In this document: in pieces, positions 16,860 through 25,960 of the stretch | How positions within the stretch are numbered: the first letter of the stretch is position 1 | Layout of the letters: each line of letters begins with the position of its first letter | Assembly: GCA_026125385.1 (NCBI GenBank) | Contig: JAHCLG010000010.1 | Coordinates: 1 to 64,000, forward strand | Length of the DNA: 64,000 nucleotides | Source: Legionellales bacterium | Lineage (GTDB): Bacteria; Pseudomonadota; Gammaproteobacteria; JAHCLG01 | Direction of reading: 5' to 3' | Notes under the pieces: model-generated | The model's database searches: none | What the model saw: the letters and a program-made list of their open reading frames with translations, nothing else | Told to the model about the DNA's origin: nothing | Made by a program: the position numbers and the translations under genes

Positions 16860-17166
16860 AATACTAAAGCAGTTAACATCGTTAAACCACACACTACATT
16901 ATTTATTCAAACGTGTGTGGTTATTTTTTCCTAACCTAGCATTCGCGTCATCAGGATTGCCTGTTTTAGATAATGCATTTCAATGGATATTAAATTTATT
17001 AACGGGCGATGTAGCATTGGTCTTAAGTGTGGGTGGATTTGCAACCGTTTTAATCGATGCGTTTATTTCACACCGTTTAAAATGGGGCACATTAATTTTA
17101 ATTGCGAGCGTTGCAAGTTGCTTACTCGCCATCAATAACAACGTTCATCAATGGTTAGGAATGTAA
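16852..17166 (+). CDS. virB2: VirB2-like pilin of the T4SS
   Basis: VirB2 is the major subunit of the conjugative pilus. The 104-aa product from ATG 16852 has a long signal region ending at NLAFASSG (about residues 24-31), then two hydrophobic segments, FQWILNLLTGDVALVLSVGG and GTLILIASVASCLLAI, separated by a short polar loop (HRLKWG). This is the VirB2/TrbC layout. It heads a gapless series of virB genes. The start at 16834 is less likely because it lacks a ribosome-binding site. Confidence 0.85.
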   Translation: MNKILKQLTSLNHTLHYLFKRVWLFFPNLAFASSGLPVLDNAFQWILNLLTGDVALVLSVGGFATVLIDAFISHRLKWGTLILIASVASCLLAINNNVHQWLGM

Positions 17167-17168
17167 GC

Positions 17169-17462
17169 ATGGATGAGCAAGAATTATTAATTTCTCCTAT
17201 TTATCAAGGCATGCATATCACCGCAATGAAAGCAGGTGTTCCCATTAAAACACTAGTCATCCTCTTAGAATTATGGATGATGATCGTGGCCTTAATGCAA
17301 GCAGTGATTATTACCACGGTTGGTGCTTTAATTATTTATATCATTATTCGTCTTGCCTATCGCGCAGATCCCAATTGGAGCCAAGTTTTACTAAAAGCCA
17401 TGAAATGCTGGCAATTTAAAAATTATAGTATTTGGAGATGCGAAAGTTATGGCGCGGATTGA
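17169..17462 (+). CDS. virB3: VirB3-like inner-membrane T4SS protein
   Basis: This 97-aa protein has the short polar N-terminus of VirB3 (ISPIYQGMHITAMKAGVPIK) followed by a hydrophobic hairpin (LVILLELWMMIVALMQAVII and TTVGALIIYIIIRLAYR) and a cytoplasmic tail. VirB3 works with the VirB4 ATPase at the inner membrane. It starts 3 nt after virB2 and overlaps virB4 by 14 bp. Confidence 0.88.
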   Translation: MDEQELLISPIYQGMHITAMKAGVPIKTLVILLELWMMIVALMQAVIITTVGALIIYIIIRLAYRADPNWSQVLLKAMKCWQFKNYSIWRCESYGAD

Positions 17463-19914
17463 TCCTAACGTAAATGCAATTAAAAATGCTAAACACTATG
17501 ACATGACTCATTTATCGCGGTTGCAGCTGGATGTGCCAATTTCAACTCGCATCCCTTATTCACATTTATTTTCGCCTGAGATTTTTGCCACGCAATCCTT
17601 TGCATTAGGCTCAACAATTGCCTGTCATGGCATTCATCATGATACGCGAACCATTACCAGTTTAAATGAACAACGCGATCGCATCCACCAACTCTTGATT
17701 AATAATGGCATTAACATGGCGACCACACTCACACTGCATCGCCGTAAAGATCAATTAAAATTTAATTCAATCACACAAACAGATTACGCCAAACAGTTTC
17801 ATCATGATTATCAACATGCTTTTCATGAAACGGACTGTTTTCAGAATACTTACTATTTAACGTTTTTACATCGTGGCATGCAGTTAAACAATATGAATAG
17901 AGGTATTAATCTATTCAAAAAATTATCGGCAAACACGTTGAAAAATTCATTTCATCATTTACAACACGCCCAAGCAGAACAATTAAAACAGGTTACACAA
18001 CAAGCCTTGGTCAGTTTGAAAGACTATCAAGCAGGTTTATTGGGCAATAACGAAAATAAAACGTATTCCGATTTATTAGCCTATTTAGCATTACCCTTAA
18101 ACGCAGGACAATTTCAACCGTATGCGTTTACCCAACAACATATTGCACGTTTATTACCCACTAAAAGATTATTTTTCGGGCAAGCGATCCAATGGCTGGG
18201 AAATACAGAACACGATACACGTTATGCGGCCATGGTCAGTGTTAAAAGTACCGGAACATTTTCTTCTAGCATAGCCTTAGATAGTTTACTCACCGTCAAA
18301 GCAGAAATGATCATCACTCATCATTTTTTTCCTATCGAAACTGAGGTAGCGGTAAAACGGGTTAAACAACAATTACGCTTATTAAATCGTCACGATAATG
18401 GCGCGCAATCTTTCATGATCGGATTAAATGATTTATTAAACGATTTAAAAAGTCAGCAAGCATTAAGTGGCGATTATTATCACAGTGTTTGTGTGTTTGC
18501 AGATTCGCTCGACGAATTAGAAGCCAATGTGCAAGCCGTGAGTGATTGTTATCAATTAATTGGTTGGGTTCCTGTGCGTGAACGTTTGGGTTTGCAAGCG
18601 AGTTTTTGGTCACAATTACCAGGCAATGCGCATTTTATTCCCCGACGTTTTCCGATGACGTCTTATAATATGGCGGATTTGTTATCGTTACACAATTATC
18701 CTACTGGATTTCACGATCACAATCATTTAGGCAAATCGCTAACAATCATTAAAACGCCATCGAATACACCACTGCATTTTAATTTCCATTTACCCTCGCA
18801 CAAGCACGATCCTGCGCCTGGTCACACAATAATTGTTGGCAGCAATGGAAGTGGTAAAACCGCATTAGCAGCGGCTTTTCACAGCTTTAGTCAGCACTAT
18901 CAAGGACGCAGTATTTTATGCGATCGCGACCACAGTAATGAAATTTATTTTCGTGCCAATGATTATGATTATTTTACTATCGCACCCGAGGCAAATAATC
19001 CTATCGCGTTAAATCCTTTGCAGCTACCCGATTCGCGTGTCACCCGCACTTTTTTATTTGATTGGTTTAAACAACTATTGCGAGTGGATGATGCTAAAGC
19101 CGATTTAACAGCAGAAGACGAACAAGAAATTTTAACCGCAGTACAAGCCAATTTTGAACTACCTCTTGAACGTCGCCGTTTACGATATCTATTAGCCTTT
19201 TTTTCGATGCGATTTAGTAAACGCAATACGTTAATGCAATGGCTCACTGATGAAGATACCGGAATTGTTGGGCGTTATGCGTATTTATTTGATCATGCTC
19301 AACATCAATTAATTTGGTCATCACACATCGGTTTGGATTTAACTCATTTATTAGATCGCGAATCCACTGCTGTCGTAACCACACTGATGATGTTTATTTT
19401 TCATTTAATTGAACAACATTTAGATGGCACCTTAACTCAACTATGGTTAGAAGAAGGCTGGCGCTTATTAGCGCATGATTATTGGCAACATAAATTAACG
19501 GCTGGTATTCCCACTTGGCGTAAACATAATTTATTTTTAACCTTATTAACCCAATCTTGCGCCAGTATTGTAAATTCGCCATTGCGCCCCATGATTATGG
19601 ATAATCGCGCCACCGATATTTTATTTCCTAATTCAGCCGCTGATATCCGTGATTATGAACAGTGCTTTCAGTTAAATCCCCAAGAGTGTGATTTTATTCA
19701 ACACGCTATTTCCCAGAAACGGCAATTCCTATATCGGCAACCTAAAATTAATTTTTCAGCAATTGGGCAATTTGATTTGAGTCGCTTATCTCAGCATTTA
19801 GCAATTTTATCGGGCAATCGCGCTTCGATTGAATGGATGCGTGAATGCCGTGCGCAATATGGTGAAAATGCAAAAGAATGGATGCCCCACTTTTTAAAAG
19901 TGGTAAGTCTATGA
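17449..19914 (+). CDS. virB4: VirB4-like T4SS ATPase
   Basis: VirB4 powers pilus assembly and substrate transfer. The 821-aa protein has an N-terminal VirB4/CagE domain and a C-terminal RecA-like ATPase with Walker A GSNGSGKT at 464-471 and a Walker B-like LWLEEGW at 665-671, in which the usual DE is LEE as in many VirB4 proteins. Length and layout are typical. It overlaps virB3 and, through ATGA, the next gene. Confidence 0.95.
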   Translation: MARIDPNVNAIKNAKHYDMTHLSRLQLDVPISTRIPYSHLFSPEIFATQSFALGSTIACHGIHHDTRTITSLNEQRDRIHQLLINNGINMATTLTLHRRKDQLKFNSITQTDYAKQFHHDYQHAFHETDCFQNTYYLTFLHRGMQLNNMNRGINLFKKLSANTLKNSFHHLQHAQAEQLKQVTQQALVSLKDYQAGLLGNNENKTYSDLLAYLALPLNAGQFQPYAFTQQHIARLLPTKRLFFGQAIQWLGNTEHDTRYAAMVSVKSTGTFSSSIALDSLLTVKAEMIITHHFFPIETEVAVKRVKQQLRLLNRHDNGAQSFMIGLNDLLNDLKSQQALSGDYYHSVCVFADSLDELEANVQAVSDCYQLIGWVPVRERLGLQASFWSQLPGNAHFIPRRFPMTSYNMADLLSLHNYPTGFHDHNHLGKSLTIIKTPSNTPLHFNFHLPSHKHDPAPGHTIIVGSNGSGKTALAAAFHSFSQHYQGRSILCDRDHSNEIYFRANDYDYFTIAPEANNPIALNPLQLPDSRVTRTFLFDWFKQLLRVDDAKADLTAEDEQEILTAVQANFELPLERRRLRYLLAFFSMRFSKRNTLMQWLTDEDTGIVGRYAYLFDHAQHQLIWSSHIGLDLTHLLDRESTAVVTTLMMFIFHLIEQHLDGTLTQLWLEEGWRLLAHDYWQHKLTAGIPTWRKHNLFLTLLTQSCASIVNSPLRPMIMDNRATDILFPNSAADIRDYEQCFQLNPQECDFIQHAISQKRQFLYRQPKINFSAIGQFDLSRLSQHLAILSGNRASIEWMRECRAQYGENAKEWMPHFLKVVSL

Positions 19915-20630
19915 TGAAAAAATTTATATGCCTAATTTTTATTTTATTCAGTGTACAGCTTTCAATTGCGCAAGCATTTAATTTTGACGAAATTTTTAAT
20001 GTCCTAGAAAATATTTATGGCGTGAATTCTCAGTCACGTGATGATTTGGATCACATTCAAACGCTGATGGATACATTTCAAACAACGAATCATCATGACA
20101 TTACCGACATGAGCACACGTTTATTTTCACAACTAACCGGAGATTATCAGTTAGGAGATATTTTAAATTCTGCCCAAGATGAACAGTGGAAAGAATGGTC
20201 ACCGGATACATGGCTTAATGCCATGCAATCCAGTGCAGGTTTAAATAATCAATATTACACGCAATTAATGCAACACTACGATCAAACTAATCCCATCGTT
20301 GCGGAAAGCGTATTCACAAAAACCAGTACACCTGAAACATCCCATTATTATCAAGAAGCCAGTCAAACCAATCGTGCCACCTATGTGAATGCCAGTTATT
20401 TGTATCGCAACATTAATCCTGAATTACAACGCTTACATCAATTATCAAGCTACATTGATCACACAGAAAATGTAAAAGCTGCGATCGATTTAAATAATCG
20501 CATTGCCATTGAGTTAGCGTCCATTATGGAGCAAAACGTTAAAGCGAATTCATTAATTGCTGAAGAAAATGTGATGACTAACCAAAATGATTTGAATGGC
20601 TTAAGTGACGCAGCTGTATTTAATCATTAA
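19911..20630 (+). CDS. virB5: VirB5-like periplasmic T4SS protein
   Basis: This 239-aa protein has a signal peptide (KKFICLIFILFSVQLSIAQA) and a helical mature region, with a C-terminal part (YLYRNINPELQRLHQL, SIMEQNVKANSLIAEE) resembling VirB5/TrbJ minor pilus-tip proteins, which are poorly conserved. The assignment rests on signal peptide, helicity and position right after virB4. Two adjacent ATG codons (19911 and 19914) are possible starts. Confidence 0.75.
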   Translation: MMKKFICLIFILFSVQLSIAQAFNFDEIFNVLENIYGVNSQSRDDLDHIQTLMDTFQTTNHHDITDMSTRLFSQLTGDYQLGDILNSAQDEQWKEWSPDTWLNAMQSSAGLNNQYYTQLMQHYDQTNPIVAESVFTKTSTPETSHYYQEASQTNRATYVNASYLYRNINPELQRLHQLSSYIDHTENVKAAIDLNNRIAIELASIMEQNVKANSLIAEENVMTNQNDLNGLSDAAVFNH

Positions 20631-20639
20631 GGAGCAACG

Positions 20640-20789
20640 ATGAAAGTAAAAATATTCTTGTTAATTTTTTTCATGTTGGAATTAAGCGCTTGTAGCACAC
20701 CCGCTGATTTAATTTCGCCCTGTCCCAATTGGGGTGCTGACTGTTCACAAGTTTGGATCAATTCACCAGCATTAACACAAAGGACGTAA
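20640..20789 (+). CDS. virB7: VirB7-like small lipoprotein
   Basis: This 49-aa ORF has GGAG just upstream. The product is a lipoprotein precursor with a hydrophobic signal (MKVKIFLLIFFMLE) and lipobox LSAC, lipidated Cys near residue 18, then a short mature part with two more Cys (CPNWGADC). VirB7 lipoproteins anchor the outer-membrane core complex by binding VirB9. It sits between virB5 and virB6. Confidence 0.8.
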   Translation: MKVKIFLLIFFMLELSACSTPADLISPCPNWGADCSQVWINSPALTQRT

Positions 20790-20790
20790 T

Positions 20791-21168
20791 ATGAAATTAG
20801 GTTGGTATATGATTAAAGTGGGATTGTTTTTTATGATTTTTCTGATCGGCATTAAAACATTATTACCAGCGCGTCACAATCCTTTGCTAGATGAACCGCA
20901 AAAAACCCAAAAATTTATTTGGGGCGAAGTCGTTCATCAAATTCCTGCGCATTATTTAGGTTCCATCCCCTTAGGAGATTGTGGGGATATTTTTTCACAA
21001 CAGCAACGAATGACTATCAGCACACAACAACATGTGATTATCTCAAAATGTTTAAACGCCTTTATTTGGATGGCCAATATAGCTAATACAGAGCACCGCT
21101 TTGCTAACACCATTTTGCCTCAAGACTTTGAAGATCCAATAGTCTGGGCACAAGATTTTAACGAGTAA
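20791..21168 (+). CDS. T4SS-associated membrane protein of unknown function
   Basis: This 125-aa protein has one N-terminal membrane segment (WYMIKVGLFFMIFLIGIKTLL) and a periplasmic domain with two Cys (GDCGD and ISKC) that could form a disulfide. It begins 1 nt after the virB7 stop and ends 5 nt before virB6, so it is an integral part of the secretion operon. It does not match a VirB family I can name. Confidence 0.7.
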   Translation: MKLGWYMIKVGLFFMIFLIGIKTLLPARHNPLLDEPQKTQKFIWGEVVHQIPAHYLGSIPLGDCGDIFSQQQRMTISTQQHVIISKCLNAFIWMANIANTEHRFANTILPQDFEDPIVWAQDFNE

Positions 21169-21173
21169 TCCTG

Positions 21174-22169
21174 ATGCTAGTTGATAATTTAATTCAAACT
21201 ATTTTTACTCAGACTCACACCCTGTTACAGCAGTTTGTGTTTCAAGGGTTTCAAGCATTTGCCAATTTATTACAAACACCATTTATCGAAGCCTCAGTGT
21301 TAGCTTCGGCGTTAGGTTGTTGCTTTATTTTATATAAGCCAGAATGGTTTAAATCCATTTTATACAGCACGATATTGACTATTTCTATTGTCGCATTTTT
21401 GGGTTTTTCATGGAGTCATGCATCACAGCTAATTTATAATGTGTTTACCAAAACCCCAGTTAATTTAATTAATCAAGTGATCCATTCGCTCGGCATTCCC
21501 ATTGCAGGAAATTCAATTGAGTCAGGTTTGCAAGCGGTATTATCACAATTAGTAGTAACCATTCAAGCATTTTGGGCATTGGGACACCTTACTAATATTG
21601 AACCGTATTTTTTTGCAATAATTACTTTTTTTATTACATTACTATTAATGATGATTGCTATTTATGAATTACTTTATGCCCAAATTGGTTTAGCAATTTC
21701 ATTTGTATTAACGCCATTATTTTTACCACTCGCGTTATTTAAATTCACTAAATCGATTTACACCAACTGGTTGTCTCGTTGCATTGGTATGTCTCTCACC
21801 ATTATTTTTGTGAATTTAATGTTGGTTTTGGTGTTGCAACTGTGTCAAAGCAGTTTGCAAGCAGTGATGGATACGCTCGCCGAAAATCGACCCTTATATT
21901 TTAGTTTATTAATTCCATTTTTTATTGTTGGCGGCATGTGCGTAGGATTAATTTATAAAGTCGCGCAAGAAGCGCAAATGATGGCAAGTGGCATGGGTAG
22001 TCAGAGTGGATTTGAATCGGCTGTTACTGGCATGGCAGCTGTAGCGAGTGCTTCAGGTATAGCAGGTGCTGCTAGTGCCGCAAGTCATAAAGCAAAAGAT
22101 GTTGCGGGAAAATCTATAGGAAAAGCTACGCGAGCAGTAGGTAAACATTTATTTGGGCATTTACGGTGA
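21174..22169 (+). CDS. virB6: VirB6/TrbL-like polytopic membrane protein
   Basis: VirB6 forms part of the inner-membrane channel. The 331-aa product has about six hydrophobic segments, including EASVLASALGCCFILYKPEW, FFAIITFFITLLLMMIAIYE and SLLIPFFIVGGMCVGLIYKV. It ends in a Gly/Ala/Ser-rich cytoplasmic tail, AVASASGIAGAASAASHKAK, as in VirB6/TrbL proteins. Its stop overlaps the upstream edge of virB8. Confidence 0.9.
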   Translation: MLVDNLIQTIFTQTHTLLQQFVFQGFQAFANLLQTPFIEASVLASALGCCFILYKPEWFKSILYSTILTISIVAFLGFSWSHASQLIYNVFTKTPVNLINQVIHSLGIPIAGNSIESGLQAVLSQLVVTIQAFWALGHLTNIEPYFFAIITFFITLLLMMIAIYELLYAQIGLAISFVLTPLFLPLALFKFTKSIYTNWLSRCIGMSLTIIFVNLMLVLVLQLCQSSLQAVMDTLAENRPLYFSLLIPFFIVGGMCVGLIYKVAQEAQMMASGMGSQSGFESAVTGMAAVASASGIAGAASAASHKAKDVAGKSIGKATRAVGKHLFGHLR

Positions 22170-22177
22170 GGATAAAC

Positions 22178-23059
22178 ATGAAATCATTTTATTTTAAAAT
22201 TAAAAACAGTATCGTAACGCGTTGGCGATTATTCAAGCTGTGGTGTCTCCGTCATCAAAAGCAACGACAACAGACGAGGCAACAGCTAAATCAAGTACGC
22301 AGCATGACTTCACAGAAAAATAAACATTCTCATTATTTTGAATTAAGCGCTACCTGGTTTGATGATGTTTTACTGAGCGTTGTGCTCAGCCGCCAACGTT
22401 ATCAACGTGCTTTTTTGCTATCGATGTTATTGGCATTGGCTTTAACAATTGCCTTAATTACCATGATGCCATTAACTCGCACTCAATTAGTCGTTGTGCA
22501 TGAAAATGCAAGTGGTGAAACCTGGGTAAGTGCGCCCAATCAAAAAAATGCACCGAATAATGTGAATGAAGTAAAAAGTAATATTGCACGCTTTGTGCGT
22601 TATTTCGAATCGTATAATTATACCGATTTTAATTTTCGTTTTCGCATCGTGCAATTATTAGCAAATCCTAGTGTATTTGAGCAATATCAACACGCACAAA
22701 CATTATCAAATCCCAACAGTCCTATTCGCCTATTGGGCGAAAATGGCAGCACACAAGTTCAACACATTAATATCGAATTTTTAGATAAAGACGGTAATAG
22801 CGCCCTGCATCGTCCGGCGGCATTTATTCAGGCGAGTAATTTAGCTTTAGTCACATTTCAATTAATTAGCAACGATGGCAATGATCATCAAACGATCACC
22901 CCATATTCCGTGTTAATTCGTTGGCATTATCGTGGCATGCCTCAAAGTCCGTTTGCTCAATTAGAAAATTGGCGCGGATTTGAAGTGACTGAATATCAGC
23001 GTAATCAAACAGGAAAAATGGAGACACAAACGCATTTCAGTCATGAGGTGATGGAATGA
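22178..23059 (+). CDS. virB8: VirB8-like T4SS protein
   Basis: VirB8 is a bitopic assembly factor. From ATG 22178, chosen because GAGG lies 6 nt upstream, the product is 293 aa: a basic cytoplasmic N-terminus of about 70 residues, one membrane segment (FLLSMLLALALTIALITMMP), then a periplasmic VirB8 domain (FVRYFESYNYTDFNFRFRIV; WHYRGMPQSP). The cytoplasmic tail is longer than usual. It overlaps virB9 by 4 bp. Confidence 0.92.
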   Translation: MKSFYFKIKNSIVTRWRLFKLWCLRHQKQRQQTRQQLNQVRSMTSQKNKHSHYFELSATWFDDVLLSVVLSRQRYQRAFLLSMLLALALTIALITMMPLTRTQLVVVHENASGETWVSAPNQKNAPNNVNEVKSNIARFVRYFESYNYTDFNFRFRIVQLLANPSVFEQYQHAQTLSNPNSPIRLLGENGSTQVQHINIEFLDKDGNSALHRPAAFIQASNLALVTFQLISNDGNDHQTITPYSVLIRWHYRGMPQSPFAQLENWRGFEVTEYQRNQTGKMETQTHFSHEVME

Positions 23060-23805
23060 AAACCATAATCATATTGAGTGTGATATTATTTACTACACAA
23101 GTCGTTGCAATTAATTTACCTAAAGCTTATCCGAGTGATCCCAATATCGCCTGGGTAAATTTTCAAGCACACAATATTGTTCCCATTTTTGTACCCATGT
23201 TACAACAAGTCACCCTTAATTTTTCACACAATGAAACGGTGATCCAAGCTAACAATGGTGATCAAAAAGTGTGGCATATTAATAAGCCTTCGTCATTATT
23301 GCAAAATCATTTGGTGATTAAACCCACAAGCTTAGAATCAAATACTCATTTAACGGTATTCACCAATCAACATGTCTATTATTTTCAATTAATCACTGAT
23401 CCAAAACATTCGCTTTATCCTTATTATGCTGCCATTGATTTTTTATATCCCAATGATGAAAAAAATCAGCAGGCGGCATTAGCTAAAGTTCAAAAAGCAC
23501 TAGCACATGATAAATATGTGGATGATCATCCGAATTGCAAAAACTATCGTTATAGTTTTTCAGGCAGTCATACCTTATTTCCGCAAAAAGTGTGTGATGA
23601 TGGTACGTTTACCTATTTTGAATTTCATGACCATCAATCTATTCCAGCCATTTTTCCGATTTTAGATCATCAAGGGCAAGAGCGCAGTTTAGTAACGCGG
23701 CGAGTGGGATCTTATGTGGTGGTGAAAACCATCGCTCAAGAATTTTCACTACGCTTAGGGCACAGCGAAGCAGCGGTCATGAATCATGGTTGGCAAGGGT
23801 GGTAA
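23056..23805 (+). CDS. virB9: VirB9-like outer-membrane core protein
   Basis: This 249-aa secreted protein has a signal peptide (KTIIILSVILFTTQVVA) and the VirB9 pattern: N-terminal beta domain with WHINKPSSLLQNHLVIKP and TVFTNQHVYYFQLI, central DKYVDDHPNCKNYRYSFSGS, and C-terminal FPQKVCDDGTFTYFEFHDHQ and RRVGSYVVVKTI. It pairs with the VirB7 lipoprotein and VirB10 in the core complex. It slightly overlaps the gene before it and precedes virB10 by 1 nt. Confidence 0.95.
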   Translation: MKTIIILSVILFTTQVVAINLPKAYPSDPNIAWVNFQAHNIVPIFVPMLQQVTLNFSHNETVIQANNGDQKVWHINKPSSLLQNHLVIKPTSLESNTHLTVFTNQHVYYFQLITDPKHSLYPYYAAIDFLYPNDEKNQQAALAKVQKALAHDKYVDDHPNCKNYRYSFSGSHTLFPQKVCDDGTFTYFEFHDHQSIPAIFPILDHQGQERSLVTRRVGSYVVVKTIAQEFSLRLGHSEAAVMNHGWQGW

Positions 23806-23806
23806 T

Positions 23807-24898
23807 ATGAAAAAAATCGAACACAATAAAGAATTTGAACCATTAAATGCATCTCCACTCATGAATTTAGCCTTAGTGAAAACACCTGCCATATTAAAAG
23901 CGGTGTTAGCAGGATTTATTATTATATTAGCGGGATTAACCGTCGTGTATCTTCATTCACGCACCCAGCACAAAGAAGCATCGTTCGAACAGGGTTCACC
24001 TTCCTCTACTGCGTTAGATAGCACTGATCTGGCCGATAAAATTAAAGCGCAGTTTGAAGCTCAGTTGCAACAACGCGCACAAGCACAGCCCCATCAAGTC
24101 GCCTCTCATCAAATCGCCAAGGTATTATCAGAAAAAACATTAAAAGCACAAGCGGAGTTTTTAATTGCACGCATGCAAGCACCCACCAATGCGTGGGATC
24201 AAACCACGACGTCCATAGCCACTTCTAATCTTGCAACTTCAAGTATCATTCACAATGATGTTGCAAATAATGCAATGAACACTTCCAATAATTTAAATTT
24301 TCACGACGAAAGTGCTTTCCACGCGCAACGCATTTCACATCCGGATCGCACTATTGTGGCGGGTACATTGATTTTTGCAAGTCTCAATAATGCCATTAAT
24401 ACCGAATTTCCTGGCATGATCACCGCAACTGTGAGTGAACCGATTTATGCATTTTCAGGAAAACGCATTTTAATTCCAGCGGATAGTCAACTAAATGGCG
24501 AATATGTCACAGCAAATGTGGAAGGCCAATCACGAATTTTTATTATTTGGGATCGCATTATTTTACCGAATAATACTTCCATTCAATTAAATAGTCCGGG
24601 GGTGGATGCATTAGGTCGCGGTGGGGTTGCTGCCGATAGTGTCAACACGCATTTTATTGCGCGCTTTGGCATGGCAAGTTTACTTAGCATGATTAATTTA
24701 GCCACCAGCACAGTTGGTGTGAATAATACCGATCAATACAACAGTAGCAGTGCCTATCGTCAAGCATTGGGTCAATCATTTCAGCAAAGCGCGAGTCAAA
24801 ATTTACAAAATACGATTGCCATTAAACCCACTTTATACGGTTATCAAGGTAAAGTGATCCAAGTGATGGTAGCGCATGATTTAGCCTTTTATGAATAA
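23807..24898 (+). CDS. virB10: VirB10/TrbI-like core-complex protein
   Basis: VirB10 spans both membranes and senses ATP use. The 363-aa protein has a short cytoplasmic N-terminus, one membrane segment (AVLAGFIIILAGLTVVYLHS), a Gln/Ala/Ser-rich periplasmic linker, and the C-terminal TrbI domain with TIVAGTLIFASLNNAINTEF, SGKRILIPADSQLNGEY and RIFIIWDRIILPN. The proline-rich linker typical of VirB10 is replaced by a Gln/Ala one. ATG 23807 follows GGTGG. Confidence 0.95.
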   Translation: MKKIEHNKEFEPLNASPLMNLALVKTPAILKAVLAGFIIILAGLTVVYLHSRTQHKEASFEQGSPSSTALDSTDLADKIKAQFEAQLQQRAQAQPHQVASHQIAKVLSEKTLKAQAEFLIARMQAPTNAWDQTTTSIATSNLATSSIIHNDVANNAMNTSNNLNFHDESAFHAQRISHPDRTIVAGTLIFASLNNAINTEFPGMITATVSEPIYAFSGKRILIPADSQLNGEYVTANVEGQSRIFIIWDRIILPNNTSIQLNSPGVDALGRGGVAADSVNTHFIARFGMASLLSMINLATSTVGVNNTDQYNSSSAYRQALGQSFQQSASQNLQNTIAIKPTLYGYQGKVIQVMVAHDLAFYE

Positions 24899-24910
24899 GG
24901 ATAACGTAGC

Positions 24911-25960
24911 ATGAGTGATGAGCCATCCACTTTTACCTTGCAATATTATTTAAAACCACTTGAACCGTGGTTGCTCGATCCAGAAGTCAATGAAATTTTA
25001 ATTAATCGGCCTGGCGAGGTGTGGATCGAAAAACATTCTCAATTAAAACAATTTCCGGTATCACCATTAACCTATCCCTATTGTTGGCAATTAGCGAAAT
25101 TAATTGCACACGAAAATTTACAACTCTTAGACGTGGCGCATCCTTTAGTTAAAGGATTGATTCCAGGTAACCATCGCGTGCAAATTGTCGCACCACCGAT
25201 TGTTCGCAAACACAGTCTGGCGATGAGTATTCGTAAAACAGTATTTCATCCATTGAGTTTAGATGATTATCAGCAACATCATTTTTTTGCTGCCACAAAA
25301 ATAGCCCAATTACCTGAGCAGTGGAAAATTGCATCGCTCAATCCAGATGAAGAAGAAAAGCAATTACTGTATTTGTTTCATCAACACGAATGGTTAGCAT
25401 TTTTAAAAGCCGCCATTCAAGCGAATAAAACAATTTTAATCAGTGGTGCAACGAGTACTGGAAAAACCACATTATTAAATGCTTGTGCTGCAGAAATTAA
25501 TCATCAGGAACGCATGATAACCATTGAAGATGTGCCAGAAATTCATTTAATTCAACCCAATCAATTAAATTTAGTGTCATCGCGTGGCGAACACGGGATG
25601 GTGGATGTGCCCATGAGTATGCTCGTGCAAACTGCATTGCGTTTACGTCCCGATCGATTAATTTTAGGAGAAATTCGCGGTGAAGAAAGCGCAGATTTTA
25701 TGGCCGCATTATCAACAGGACACTCAGGATCATTTTCAACCGTGCATGCCAGCAGTCCTGCAATGGCGATTGAACGTTTAATGAATTTGGTTAGATTAAA
25801 TAATAATTATATTTCGTTACGCACCGACGATATTCGCCAACAGTTATTGCAGCTCATCGATGTGGTTGTGCAAGTGAAACGGCGCAGTGAAGGTGGTTAT
25901 ATTCAACGTTATTGCAGTGAAATGTATTTTAAATCTGCGCAAACAGAATTATTCACATGA
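24911..25960 (+). CDS. virB11: VirB11-like hexameric ATPase
   Basis: VirB11 switches the T4SS between pilus assembly and DNA transfer. This 349-aa protein shows the N-terminal domain (VNEILINRPGEVWIEKHS), Walker A GATSTGKT at 179-186, the Asp-box region MITIEDVPEI, a Walker B-like RLILGEIRGEESADF, and the His box GHSGSFSTVHAS. It has a roughly 25-residue insertion before Walker A. It overlaps virD4 by 4 bp. Confidence 0.96.
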   Translation: MSDEPSTFTLQYYLKPLEPWLLDPEVNEILINRPGEVWIEKHSQLKQFPVSPLTYPYCWQLAKLIAHENLQLLDVAHPLVKGLIPGNHRVQIVAPPIVRKHSLAMSIRKTVFHPLSLDDYQQHHFFAATKIAQLPEQWKIASLNPDEEEKQLLYLFHQHEWLAFLKAAIQANKTILISGATSTGKTTLLNACAAEINHQERMITIEDVPEIHLIQPNQLNLVSSRGEHGMVDVPMSMLVQTALRLRPDRLILGEIRGEESADFMAALSTGHSGSFSTVHASSPAMAIERLMNLVRLNNNYISLRTDDIRQQLLQLIDVVVQVKRRSEGGYIQRYCSEMYFKSAQTELFT